From Zoogloea sp. LCSB751 (GTDB lineage Bacteria > Pseudomonadota > Gammaproteobacteria > Burkholderiales > Rhodocyclaceae), in NCBI RefSeq assembly GCF_002028455.1, contig NZ_MWUM01000002.1:299675-363674 (forward strand): a DNA stretch of 64,000 nt. The letters run 5' to 3'. Shown in pieces: positions 45,561-53,882 of the stretch (positions are counted from its first letter, which is position 1; every line of letters begins with the position of its first letter). Position numbers and translations under genes: made by a program. The notes below the pieces were generated by a model, which saw nothing but the letters and a program-made list of their open reading frames with translations, ran no database searches and was not told where the DNA came from.

Positions 45561-46595
45561 TCAGTGGCGTTCTGGTAGCAGAGCGCCGATTTCGCCGGGG
45601 CTGGCACGCAGGGTTTCCGACGGCAGTTCTCCGAACATGTGCCGGTACTCCTGGGCGAAGCGCGACAGGTGCCAGAAGCCCCAGCGGGCCGCGACGTCCT
45701 GCACCGCCACGCGGGCGGGTTCGCTCAGGCGGAGCTCCTTGCGGACGCCGTTCAGGCGCAGGGCCTTGAGGTAGCTCAGCGGGTTGATCTGGAGTGTCTC
45801 GTCGAAACAATATTGCAGCGTGCGGCGCGACACGCCCAGTTCGGCACACAGATCACCCACCGAAATCGGCTCGTCGATGCGCGTGCGCATGTAATCGATG
45901 GCCCGGGCGACGATCTGCTGGCGCCCCACCGAGGTGCGCGGCCCGGTACTTTCCTGGCCGACGTTGCCGATTAAGGATACTGCGGTGCCGAGAACCGCTT
46001 CCTTCAAGGCCTTGCGGATGGCCCCGTGGGCCAGCATCGACGGCGTGGCGGTAAGGCTGGCCATCATCGTGACCAGGAAGTCGCGCATCTCGCGGGCCAG
46101 CATTCCGTTGCGCAGCGCGCTCCCGGAGCGCTGTAGTGCAGCGGAGATGTCCTGGCCGTCCACCGTCGCGGCGTGATCGCGGAGATCCTGCAGGGACAGG
46201 GTCACGGCGATCAGGTCCAGATTGTTCGAGGTGCGCAGCAGGGACTCGCTGCCCAGCTTGTGCATCAGCAGCGTATCCAGATCCACCTCCCAGCCGTCGC
46301 ACCAACTGTAGCCGTCCATTTGCACCGGCACGCCGATGACGAAGGCGTCGTCCTGGATCTGGCAGGACTCCTGGATGCTCAGTGTGGTGTGCTCGCGGAA
46401 CAGTTGCAGTCCGTCAAAGCAGATCTCGGTCACGCGGCCTTCGAAGGTGCCGGGCACCAACTGTTCATATTGCTGGCTCCAGCCGCGTAGGCAGTTCGCC
46501 TGTTCCCCCGCATCCGTCGTGACCCGGGTGCTGACGAGGTAATCCGGCGCATCGAGCGCCTGCGGGGCAGTCGGGCTGCCCTGTAGCTGAATCAT
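45561..46595 (-). CDS. AraC-family regulator (EutR/OruR-like), divergent from the amine dehydrogenase operon
   Basis: The protein has 344 residues from the ATG at 46595; a longer frame is antisense to aauB. The C-terminal AraC DNA-binding domain has two helix-turn-helices (ISVGDLCAELGVSRRTLQYC, then VAARWGFWHLSRFAQEYRHM). The N-terminal ~230 residues resemble the ethanolamine-type sensor region. Its divergence from aauB across a 360-bp gap makes it the likely amine-responsive activator. Confidence 0.85.
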   Translation of the reverse strand: MIQLQGSPTAPQALDAPDYLVSTRVTTDAGEQANCLRGWSQQYEQLVPGTFEGRVTEICFDGLQLFREHTTLSIQESCQIQDDAFVIGVPVQMDGYSWCDGWEVDLDTLLMHKLGSESLLRTSNNLDLIAVTLSLQDLRDHAATVDGQDISAALQRSGSALRNGMLAREMRDFLVTMMASLTATPSMLAHGAIRKALKEAVLGTAVSLIGNVGQESTGPRTSVGRQQIVARAIDYMRTRIDEPISVGDLCAELGVSRRTLQYCFDETLQINPLSYLKALRLNGVRKELRLSEPARVAVQDVAARWGFWHLSRFAQEYRHMFGELPSETLRASPGEIGALLPERH

Positions 46596-46955
46596 GGTGA
46601 AGGTTCTGACGTGATGCGGCCAACCGTGGCTGCAGCAGGAACAGCAATATCCGGGCCGCTGGCGCAATGCCTGCCCCGGGTGCTGGGCGCCGCGCGCTCT
46701 AGAGCCCCTTCCAGGGCTCGTTTCACCACGCCTGCCACCGTTTGCGCACCCTGGATATCGGCACTTTTGTGGTGCGGCAGTGCAGCAAACCGCCCTGTTT
46801 TGGGCAGGGTTATTTGTGCCCATCTTGCCGTTTCCGGCTAACGGTCCCGCCACCCAGATTCCTAGAATCGCCTCGACCTGAGCCGCTTTCGAGCCGGTTT
46901 CCGCACCCCGCGGAGCCAGCCGGAGCGGAAACCCGCAGAGAACGAGGAGAGCACA
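46596..46955. promoter_or_regulatory. Divergent control region of AraC regulator and aau operon
   Basis: This 360-bp stretch has no gene. It contains a hairpin CCCTG-TTTT-(GGG)CAGGG near 46793-46811 and repeated GTGCGGCAGTGCAGC-like half-sites near 46771-46787, which could be AraC operators. I saw no clean -35/-10 pair. Confidence 0.4.
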
Positions 46956-48107
46956 TTGAAAGCAATTGCCTGGGCCCTGAACGGCCTGGCCGGCGCGGCG
47001 CTGATGGCGTCGCTGGCGGCCGGTGCCGTGGGGCTGGATACCACCGGGGTGGTGAAGATGGGGCCCGCCACGCCCCAGCGCATGTACGTGGTGGACCCGG
47101 CCTTCTCCCACCTGATCGACGGCCGCCTGCACGTTGTGGAGGGCGACAGCGAGCGCTACCTGGGCATGGTGTCCACCGGCTTCTCGGCCTCCGTCGCGCT
47201 GTCGCCGGACCGCAAGGAGATCTACGTCGCCACCACCTATTACGCCCGCCTCAATCACGGTGAGCGGACCGACGTGGTGGACATCCACGACGCCGAAACC
47301 CTCAGCTGGAAGGGCGAGATCGTCATCCCGACGCGTCACGCCCAGGCCACCGCCGCCCGCAACGTGCTGCAGACCTCCCACGACGGCCGCTACCTGTTCG
47401 TGCAGAACGCCACCCCGGCCACCTCGGTGACGGTGGTGGACCTGCAGGCCCGCAAGCCCATCGCCGAGGTGCAGACGCCGGGCTGCTGGTCGGTCTACCC
47501 GTCGCCCACTGTCGCCGGCCGTTTCTCGGCGATGTGCGGCAATGGCTCGATGCTGACCGTCACTCTCGACGCCGACGGCAAGGTGACGGGCCGCCGGCAG
47601 AGCGCGCCGTTCTTCGATCCGGACGCCGACCCGCTGTTCACCAACTTCGACCGCATCGGCGGACGCTACGTCTTCGTGTCCTTCCATGGCCAGGTGCACG
47701 TGGCCGACCTGTCGGGCGAGGAGGCCAGGTTCGAGGCGCCCTGGTCGCTGCTGTCCGCCGCCGACACGAAGAAGGGCTGGCGTCCGGGTGGCTACCAGCT
47801 GGTGGCCATCCACGAGGCCAGCGGCCGCCTGTTCGTCGCCATGCACGACAAGGGCGAGGAGGGCACGCACAAGAACCCGGCCAAGGAAATCTGGATGGTG
47901 GACCTGGCCTCGCACAAGCGCCTGGCCCGCCTGCCCGGCCACGACGCGCTGACCCTGGCGGTGAGCCGCGGTGACGGGGCGCGGTTGTATGCGCTCAACG
48001 GCGAGAAGGCGCTCATCGCCCAGTTCGACGTGTCCGGCTCCCAGCCGAAGTTCCTGCGCGTCATGAAGCCGATCGGCGAAACCCCGATCCAGCTGGAGCT
48101 GCAGTGA
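46956..48107 (+). CDS. aauB: Aromatic amine dehydrogenase large (beta-propeller) subunit
   Basis: The protein has 383 residues from a TTG preceded by GAGGAGA. The signal peptide is MKAIAWALNGLAGAALMASL. The mature chain is the seven-bladed propeller of the MADH/AADH heavy subunit (MYVVDPAFSHLIDGRLHVVE, TYYARLNHGERTDVVDIHD, GCWSVYPSPT, IWMVDLASHKRLARLPGHD). It forms the periplasmic alpha2beta2 enzyme with AauA and oxidises primary amines to aldehyde plus ammonia. I prefer AADH over MADH because the small subunit is clearly AADH-like. The stop overlaps the next ATG (TGATG). Confidence 0.88.
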   Translation: MKAIAWALNGLAGAALMASLAAGAVGLDTTGVVKMGPATPQRMYVVDPAFSHLIDGRLHVVEGDSERYLGMVSTGFSASVALSPDRKEIYVATTYYARLNHGERTDVVDIHDAETLSWKGEIVIPTRHAQATAARNVLQTSHDGRYLFVQNATPATSVTVVDLQARKPIAEVQTPGCWSVYPSPTVAGRFSAMCGNGSMLTVTLDADGKVTGRRQSAPFFDPDADPLFTNFDRIGGRYVFVSFHGQVHVADLSGEEARFEAPWSLLSAADTKKGWRPGGYQLVAIHEASGRLFVAMHDKGEEGTHKNPAKEIWMVDLASHKRLARLPGHDALTLAVSRGDGARLYALNGEKALIAQFDVSGSQPKFLRVMKPIGETPIQLELQ

Positions 48108-48661
48108 TGTCCGCCGGTCTGTTGTCCCTCGTCGATCCGGTGGTCGGCCACGGCTGTGCCGCCGCGGTGGCGGCGATCCTGCTGATGGGCGCCTGGCAGA
48201 AGCTCGCCGACAACGGCGTGTTCCGCGCCACCGTCGAACTCTACGGCCTGCTGCCCGCCGGCCTGGTCGGGCTCTTCGCCGCGGCCTATCCGGTGGCCGA
48301 GGTGCTGGCCGCCGGCGCCCTGCTGGGCTGGGCCGACAGCCCGGCGCTGCTGCTGCCTCTCGGTGTGCTGAGCGTCGCGACCCTCGGCGTGGCCATCAAC
48401 GTGCTGCGCGGCCGCACCGACCTGGAATGCGGCTGCGGCGGTGACAGTCATCCGCGCCTGTCCTGGGCCCTGGTCGCCCGCAACGGGCTGCTGCTCGGCG
48501 CCGTACTGCTGGCCGGTGCCGCCGAGGACGCCCGCGCCCTGGTGTGGATCGACTACCTGTCCGTCGCCGCGCTGACCCTCGCCCTGCTCGGCCTGTATGC
48601 CGCCGCCAATCAGCTGCTCGCCAATCAACCCCATCTCATCCAATCCGGGAGCCACTCATGA
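48107..48661 (+). CDS. aauE: MauE/AauE-type membrane protein
   Basis: The protein has 184 residues; a GTG one codon earlier is possible. There are about five membrane segments (AAAVAAILLMGAWQKLADNG, GLVGLFAAAYPVAEVLAAGA, SWALVARNGLLLGAVLLAGA, and others), with DLECGCGG in a loop between segments. MauE-family proteins help export and disulfide formation of the small subunit together with MauD. Overlapping frames on both sides place it firmly in the operon. Confidence 0.85.
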   Translation: MSAGLLSLVDPVVGHGCAAAVAAILLMGAWQKLADNGVFRATVELYGLLPAGLVGLFAAAYPVAEVLAAGALLGWADSPALLLPLGVLSVATLGVAINVLRGRTDLECGCGGDSHPRLSWALVARNGLLLGAVLLAGAAEDARALVWIDYLSVAALTLALLGLYAAANQLLANQPHLIQSGSHS

Positions 48662-49248
48662 ACGAAGCCCTGATCATCTCCAACGCGATCCAATGGATCG
48701 TCCTGCTCGCCGTCGTCCTCGGCCTGGTCGCCCTGGCCCGCCAGGTCGGCATCCTCTTCGAACGCATCGCGCCGATGGGCGCCCTGATGCTCGACACCGG
48801 CCCGAAGGCCGGCGAGATGGCGCCGGTCTTCACCCTGCCGACCTTGACCGGCCCCGAGGTGGCGCTCGGCGGCCGCCAGGCGCGCAGCACCTTGCTGTTC
48901 TTCGTGTCGCCGACCTGCCCGGTGTGCAAGAAACTGCTGCCCATCGTGAAGAGCGCCAGCCGCAGCGAGGCTGCCTGGATGCGTGTGGTGCTGGCCTCCG
49001 ACGGCGAGGAGCCGGAACACCGCGCCTTCATCAACAAGTCGGAACTGGGCGCCTTCCCCTACGTGCTGTCCCAGGAGCTGGGCATGACCTACCGCATCGC
49101 CAAGCTGCCCTACGCGGTGCTGATCGACGAATCCGGCCGCGTGCGCGCCAAGGGACTCGTCAATTCCCGCGAACAACTGGAAAGCCTGTTCACCGCCAAG
49201 GAACTGACCGTCGCCTCGGTGCAGGACTACATCGAGCAAAAGGCCTGA
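48658..49248 (+). CDS. aauD: MauD/AauD-type thioredoxin-like maturation protein
   Basis: The protein has 196 residues; the ATG at 48658 overlaps the aauE stop (ATGA). An N-terminal anchor helix (WIVLLAVVLGLVALARQVGI) precedes a periplasmic thioredoxin fold with redox motif CPVC (87-90) and cis-Pro segment KLPYAVLID. In mau/aau systems MauD is needed to form or isomerise the many disulfides of the small subunit. Confidence 0.92.
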   Translation: MNEALIISNAIQWIVLLAVVLGLVALARQVGILFERIAPMGALMLDTGPKAGEMAPVFTLPTLTGPEVALGGRQARSTLLFFVSPTCPVCKKLLPIVKSASRSEAAWMRVVLASDGEEPEHRAFINKSELGAFPYVLSQELGMTYRIAKLPYAVLIDESGRVRAKGLVNSREQLESLFTAKELTVASVQDYIEQKA

Positions 49249-49276
49249 GCGGCCATCCCCGACAGAGGAGTGAAAC

Positions 49277-49819
49277 ATGGGATTCATTGGAAACTGGCTC
49301 GACCGCTGGTCCGAGCGCAGCACCCGCAGCGTGGCCCAGCGCAGCTCGCGGCGCAGCGCCCTCAACCGCATCGGCAAGCTGATGGTGGGCAGCGCCTTCG
49401 TGCTGCCGGTGCTGCCCTTCGACCGTACCGGCCAGGCCTTCGCCGCCGAGGCGAAAAAGCGCAAGCAGGCCAAGGACGACACCGCCTGCGACTACTGGCG
49501 CTACTGCGCCCAGGACGGTTACCTGTGCTCCTGCTGCGGCGGCACGGTATCCACCTGTCCGCCCGGCACCGAGCCGTCGAAGGTGTCGTGGGTCGGTACC
49601 TGCCGCAACCCGGAGGACGGCAAGGACTACCTGATCAGCTACAACGACTGCTGCGGCAAGACCGCCTGCGGCCGCTGCATGTGCAACACCAGCGAGCGCG
49701 AGCGCCCGGGCTACCGCCTGGGCCTGCACAACGACGTGAACTGGTGCATGGCCAACGACTCGTCGGTGTTCCACTGCACCACCGCGCTGATCGTCGGCCT
49801 GCCGGAAGGGCAGGGCTGA
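49277..49819 (+). CDS. aauA: Aromatic amine dehydrogenase small subunit (TTQ-bearing)
   Basis: The protein has 180 residues; the ATG follows GAGGAGTGAAAC. A long basic leader with RRSALNRIGKL and a hydrophobic stretch suggests Tat-like export. The mature part is Cys-rich (14 Cys from residue 71). Trp105 (SWVGTC) and Trp156 (NWCMAN) are spaced 51 residues apart, exactly as the two Trp that form tryptophan tryptophylquinone (57/108 in MADH). CDYWRYCAQDGYLCSCCGG and HNDVNWCMAN match AADH more than MADH. It is the catalytic subunit in the periplasm. Confidence 0.92.
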   Translation: MGFIGNWLDRWSERSTRSVAQRSSRRSALNRIGKLMVGSAFVLPVLPFDRTGQAFAAEAKKRKQAKDDTACDYWRYCAQDGYLCSCCGGTVSTCPPGTEPSKVSWVGTCRNPEDGKDYLISYNDCCGKTACGRCMCNTSERERPGYRLGLHNDVNWCMANDSSVFHCTTALIVGLPEGQG

Positions 49820-49821
49820 GC

Positions 49822-50295
49822 ATGGCGACCGTCGCCCCCTTCCTGGCCGTCGCGCTGCTCGCAGCCGGCACCGCGGCCGCCGCCGACCCCGGCGAGGCCC
49901 TCTTCGACAAGCACTGCGCGGTGTGCCACCAGCCGGGCGGGATCGGTGCGCCCGGCTTCGCGCCACCGCTGGCCGATGCCCTCGGTCAGCGGCTGGCGGT
50001 GGCCGAGGGGCGCGACTACTTCCCGCGCGTGCTGCGCGGCGGCCTGGCCGGGCCCATCGACACCAAGGCCGGCCGCTTCAACGGGGCGATGCCGCCCTTC
50101 GCCGGGCTCTCCGACGAGGAGGTGGCGCGGGTCCTCAATTACGTGCTGACCGGCCTCAACGGGAAGCTGCTGCCCGACAGCTTCGCCCCCTACCGCGCCG
50201 ATGAGATCGCCGCCCTGAAAAGCCAGCCCGCTGCCGCCGGCGACAACCGCAAGCTGCGCGAACGCATCGACGCGGCACTGAAGAAGGGCGGCTAG
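49822..50295 (+). CDS. Monohaem cytochrome c, likely electron acceptor of amine dehydrogenase
   Basis: The protein has 157 residues from the ATG two bases after the aauA stop. After the signal peptide MATVAPFLAVALLAAGTAAA come haem motif CAVCH (32-36) and likely axial Met90 (FNGAMPPFAG). The AADH cluster of Alcaligenes faecalis also carries a small c-type cytochrome after aauA. The usual AADH acceptor is azurin; a cytochrome could replace or follow it. No azurin gene is seen here. Confidence 0.88.
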   Translation: MATVAPFLAVALLAAGTAAAADPGEALFDKHCAVCHQPGGIGAPGFAPPLADALGQRLAVAEGRDYFPRVLRGGLAGPIDTKAGRFNGAMPPFAGLSDEEVARVLNYVLTGLNGKLLPDSFAPYRADEIAALKSQPAAAGDNRKLRERIDAALKKGG

Positions 50296-50297
50296 CC

Positions 50298-50729
50298 ATG
50301 CGGGCCCCGTTCCTTGCCGTGATGTTCGCCGTGGCACTCGCCAGCTTGCCGGCCGTGGCTGGAGCCGAGCCGCAGCGTGACTTCCAGACCCACTGTTCCG
50401 GCTGCCACCAGATGGACGGCAGCGGCGCACCGAAATTCGGTATCCCCGACATGCGCCATGCGGTCGGCCACTTCCTGCGCCTGCCGGAGGGCCGCCACTT
50501 CCTGGTGAAGGTGCCGGGCACCGCCAACTCCCCCCTCGGCCATGCCGACACCGCGGCAATGCTGAACTGGATGGTGTTTGCCTTCAGCCGCGACGAGGTG
50601 CCGGCGGACTTCCGTCCCTACACCGCCCAGGAGGTCGCGCGGCTGCGTGGCCAGACCTTCCACGACGTACCCGGCGCCCGTGCCGAGATCGTCCGGCGAC
50701 TGCGGGCCGATGGCCTCGACATCCAGTGA
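50298..50729 (+). CDS. Second monohaem cytochrome c-like protein
   Basis: The protein has 143 residues, starting two bases after the previous stop. The signal peptide is MRAPFLAVMFAVALASLPAV. The haem site CSGCH (33-37) is followed by QMDGSGAPKFGIPDM, whose Met may be axial. It is shorter and more divergent than the first cytochrome. The two may work in series. Confidence 0.82.
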   Translation: MRAPFLAVMFAVALASLPAVAGAEPQRDFQTHCSGCHQMDGSGAPKFGIPDMRHAVGHFLRLPEGRHFLVKVPGTANSPLGHADTAAMLNWMVFAFSRDEVPADFRPYTAQEVARLRGQTFHDVPGARAEIVRRLRADGLDIQ

Positions 50730-50764
50730 ATACACACATCGACCTACCCGACAGGAGAAATGCA

Positions 50765-52153
50765 ATGAACCGCTTCGATTCCGCCGCCCTGCGGCCCCTC
50801 GCCCTGGCCCTCGCGCTGGGGGCCACTTGCGCCGCCCATGCGGCGGAGGACGCCTCCCGCCTCGGCAAGGATCTCACCCCCGCCGGCGCCGAGAAGGCCG
50901 CCAACAAGGACGGCAGCATCCCCGCGTGGATTGGCCGGGAAGCCCCCGCCAGCGGCTGGGCCTATGGCAAGAACCGTGGCGAGGCCTGGAAGCACAAGGG
51001 CGAAAAGCCCATGTTCTCGATCGACGCGGCGAATGTCGCCAAGTACGCCGACAAGCTGACTCCGGGGCAGGTGGCGACCATCAAGCAGGTCAAGGGCTAC
51101 CGCATGGATGTCTATCCGTCCCACCGGACCTGTGGCGTGCCCGATTTCGTCGCCGACAACACCCGCAAGAACGTGGACACCGCCAAGCTCGCCGAGGACG
51201 GCTGGGGCATCAAGGAGGCGATGATGCCCGGCTATCCCTTCCCCTTCCCGGCCAATGGCGTGGAAGCCATGTGGAACGCCAAGCTGCGCTACCGCGGCGT
51301 GGCGGTGGAGTACAAGAACTCCATCACCTCGGTGTCGCCGCGCAAGGGATCGGACGAGTGGATCAAGGCCAGCAACGAACAGACCTTCTACCTGCCGTGG
51401 GGGGCCAAGGGCTCCAGGCCCCTCTCCAAGCTGCCGGGCGTCGAGTACTACACCTACCTCGTCTATAACACCCCCACCGCGCTGGCCGGCCAGGCCTTCA
51501 CGCAGACCACCTTCCTCGACCAGCCGGGCAGCGAGACCTTCTACTACTTCACCGGCCAGCGCCGCGTGCGGCGCATGCCGACCTACGCCTACGACGCGCC
51601 GCAGATCGGTTTCGAGAACCAATACACCCTCGACGAACCGGCGGTCTTCAACGGCACGCTGGACCGTTTCGACTGGAAGCTGGTGGGCAAGAAGGAAATG
51701 TACGTGCCCTACAACAGCTTCGGCGCCTACGACTTCGACGCTAGGTTCGAGGACATCGCCCAGGCCGGCTCGATCAACCCGACGCACCGCCGCTATGAGC
51801 TGCACCGGGTGTGGGTGGTGGAGGCCAGCGTCAAGGCCGGCGCCCGCCACGTGGCCCCCAAGCGCACCTTCTATCTCGACGAGGACAGCTGGAACCTGCT
51901 CGCCGCCGACGACTACGACGCCCAGGGCAAGCTGTGGAAGCACCGCGAGGGCTACCTGATCCCGGTGTATGAAACCGGCAGCTGCGATGTCGCCGGCTTC
52001 ACCCAGTACAACCTGAACGAAGGCCGCTACGTCTTCGACCTGCACGCTGCCGGCACCGGCAAGGACATCCAGTGGGTGGTGGACGGCAACAGCCCCCGCT
52101 ACAAGCCGGGCTTCTACACCTCGGACAACCTCCGCGCGGTCAGCGACCGCTGA
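50765..52153 (+). CDS. DUF1329 family exported protein
   Basis: The protein has 462 residues from the ATG at 50765, chosen because AGGAG lies before it and the signal peptide begins there (LRPLALALALGATCAAHAAE); an ATG at 50726 is in the previous gene. The body has DUF1329 features (DASRLGKDLTPAGAEKAANK, RRMPTYAYDAPQ, YELHRVWVVEASVKAGARH). Members are periplasmic or outer-membrane associated and almost always sit with DUF1302 and MMPL genes. Their biochemical role is unproven. Confidence 0.9.
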   Translation: MNRFDSAALRPLALALALGATCAAHAAEDASRLGKDLTPAGAEKAANKDGSIPAWIGREAPASGWAYGKNRGEAWKHKGEKPMFSIDAANVAKYADKLTPGQVATIKQVKGYRMDVYPSHRTCGVPDFVADNTRKNVDTAKLAEDGWGIKEAMMPGYPFPFPANGVEAMWNAKLRYRGVAVEYKNSITSVSPRKGSDEWIKASNEQTFYLPWGAKGSRPLSKLPGVEYYTYLVYNTPTALAGQAFTQTTFLDQPGSETFYYFTGQRRVRRMPTYAYDAPQIGFENQYTLDEPAVFNGTLDRFDWKLVGKKEMYVPYNSFGAYDFDARFEDIAQAGSINPTHRRYELHRVWVVEASVKAGARHVAPKRTFYLDEDSWNLLAADDYDAQGKLWKHREGYLIPVYETGSCDVAGFTQYNLNEGRYVFDLHAAGTGKDIQWVVDGNSPRYKPGFYTSDNLRAVSDR

Positions 52154-52180
52154 GCCGGAACAGCCAGGGAGGACCGGATC

Positions 52181-53827
52181 ATGACCAGAACCACCATCAA
52201 GCCGATCGCGCTGACCGTTTTCGCCGTTCTGGCCGGCTCTGCCGGCCAGGCCGCCGCCTTCACCTTCCAGGGGGAGAGCGTGTCGGGCAGCTTCGACTCC
52301 ACCGTTACCGCCGGCCTCGGCGTGCGCACCGAGGGGCCGGCCTGCTCCCTGGTGCTCAAGGGCTCGCCCAGTGCCGGGGCTCCCGGTGGCTGCACCGAAG
52401 TGGCCAGCGGCCTGGGTGACCAGGGCAACCTCAACTATGGGCGCGGCGATGCCTTCACCACTTACCTGAAGGGCACCCACGAACTGCTCCTCAAGCTGCC
52501 CGAGGACGTGAAGTTCATGGCCCGGGTGAGCTGGCTGAAGGACTTCGCCGCCACGCACACCACCGGTTACGTCAGCGGCGGCAACCCACCGGGCATCGGC
52601 GGCCTGAGCGACGACGCGAAGGAAGACCTGTCCTTCAAGGCACGCATGCTCGATCTGTGGGTCAGCAAGGAATTCAGTGTCGGCGAGCAGCGCGCCCGCC
52701 TGCGGGTCGGCAACCAGGTGATCAGCTGGGGCGAGAGCCTGTTCATCCCCGGCGGCATCAACCAGGTCAACGCCATCGACATCATGCGCCTGTCCCAGCC
52801 GGGCACGCAGCTGAAGGAGGTCTTCCTGCCGGCGCCCATCGTCAGCGTGGCCAGTGGCCTGGGGGGCGGGGTGAACGTGGAGGCCTACTGGCAGGCCAAG
52901 TGGAACGACAACTACTACCCGCCCACCGGCAGCTATTGGTCGGTGGTCAATGGCCTCGGCCGTGGCGACCGGACTTACGGTCTGCCCCGCGGCAAGGCGC
53001 CGCGCGACGGGCAGTACGGCGCGGCGGTGCGCTGGCAGCCGGACGGCACCCAGCTCAACCTGGGCTTCTACGCGATGGCCTATCACGACAAGGCCGCCCA
53101 GTTCACCTACAACCTGAACGGCAGCGGCGGGCCGGGCTGGGCCTTTCCGGAGGACCGGCGCATGTACGGGGTGAGCGCCAACTTCCCGCTGGGCGACTGG
53201 GCCATCGGCAGCGAGCTGTCCTATCGCCCGAAGGACGCGGTATCCCTCAATCCGGCCAGCGGCTGCACCGGCACCCGCGGGGACTGCTACGTGGACGAGA
53301 AGAAGTTCCAGTGGCACCTGACCGGGCTGCTGAGCATGACGCCCAGCGACTACGGCGGCATCCTCGGCGCCCTCGGCGGCGCCCAGACCGCCACGCTGAT
53401 GGTGGAGGCGGTGGCCATCAAGTACCCGAACCTGAAGCGCTTCTACAACGGTGTGCCGGTCAGCGCCGGTGCCTGGGGCTGGGGGTTGGAGGACGATGCC
53501 ACGGCGGCGGCCGGCTCGGTCGGCACCAAGACATCGTGGGGCTACAACCTGGACTTCAGCTGGGTCTATGACGGCACCGTGATCCCGGGCTGGCAGGTGG
53601 TGCCGGAGGTGTACTTCTTCCACGCGGTGAAGGGGCGCACGCCGACCACCACGGGCACCTTCATGGAGGACGCCAAGTCGGCCAACTTCATCGTCAACTT
53701 CACGCAGAACCCGGCCACCTGGCAGTTCGGCGTGAACTACGCGAAGTTCTGGGGCGGGGCGACCCGCTACGACCAGCCGTACAAGGACCGCGACTTCGTC
53801 GGGGCCTTCGTCTCCCGCAACTTCTGA
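52181..53827 (+). CDS. DUF1302 family outer-membrane beta-barrel-like protein
   Basis: The protein has 548 residues. After the signal (ALTVFAVLAGSAGQAAAFTF) come alternating amphipathic strands and a C-terminal FVGAFVSRNF with the terminal Phe typical of outer-membrane barrels. Motifs such as RLRVGNQVISWGESLFIPGG and NQVNAIDIMRLSQPGTQLKE identify DUF1302. It is probably a channel for hydrophobic substrates, inferred from its regular pairing with DUF1329 and MMPL transporters in clusters for terpenes, sterols and aromatics. Confidence 0.9.
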   Translation: MTRTTIKPIALTVFAVLAGSAGQAAAFTFQGESVSGSFDSTVTAGLGVRTEGPACSLVLKGSPSAGAPGGCTEVASGLGDQGNLNYGRGDAFTTYLKGTHELLLKLPEDVKFMARVSWLKDFAATHTTGYVSGGNPPGIGGLSDDAKEDLSFKARMLDLWVSKEFSVGEQRARLRVGNQVISWGESLFIPGGINQVNAIDIMRLSQPGTQLKEVFLPAPIVSVASGLGGGVNVEAYWQAKWNDNYYPPTGSYWSVVNGLGRGDRTYGLPRGKAPRDGQYGAAVRWQPDGTQLNLGFYAMAYHDKAAQFTYNLNGSGGPGWAFPEDRRMYGVSANFPLGDWAIGSELSYRPKDAVSLNPASGCTGTRGDCYVDEKKFQWHLTGLLSMTPSDYGGILGALGGAQTATLMVEAVAIKYPNLKRFYNGVPVSAGAWGWGLEDDATAAAGSVGTKTSWGYNLDFSWVYDGTVIPGWQVVPEVYFFHAVKGRTPTTTGTFMEDAKSANFIVNFTQNPATWQFGVNYAKFWGGATRYDQPYKDRDFVGAFVSRNF

Positions 53828-53829
53828 TG

Positions 53830-53869
53830 GCGAGCGGGGGCGGCGGCGTCGGCCGCCGTCCCCGCTCGC
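53830..53869 (+). promoter_or_regulatory. Strong hairpin between DUF1302 and MMPL genes
   Basis: GCGAGCGGGG (53830-53839) and CGGCGGC (53841-53847) pair with GCCGCCG (53852-53858) and CCCCGCTCGC (53860-53869). The loop is GTCG, and the one internal mismatch is 53840/53859. There is no T-tract, so it is more likely an mRNA stabiliser or partial attenuator. Confidence 0.55.
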
Positions 53870-53882
53870 AGGTGGAACCATC

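Noticed and set aside
46596..47942. Extension of the AraC frame (793 aa) over aauB
   Set aside because: It is antisense to aauB, whose propeller repeats and signal peptide are clear.
46956..49819. Methylamine dehydrogenase (mau) proper
   Set aside because: The small-subunit signatures fit aromatic amine dehydrogenase better, and mauF/G/L/M/N-like genes are absent.
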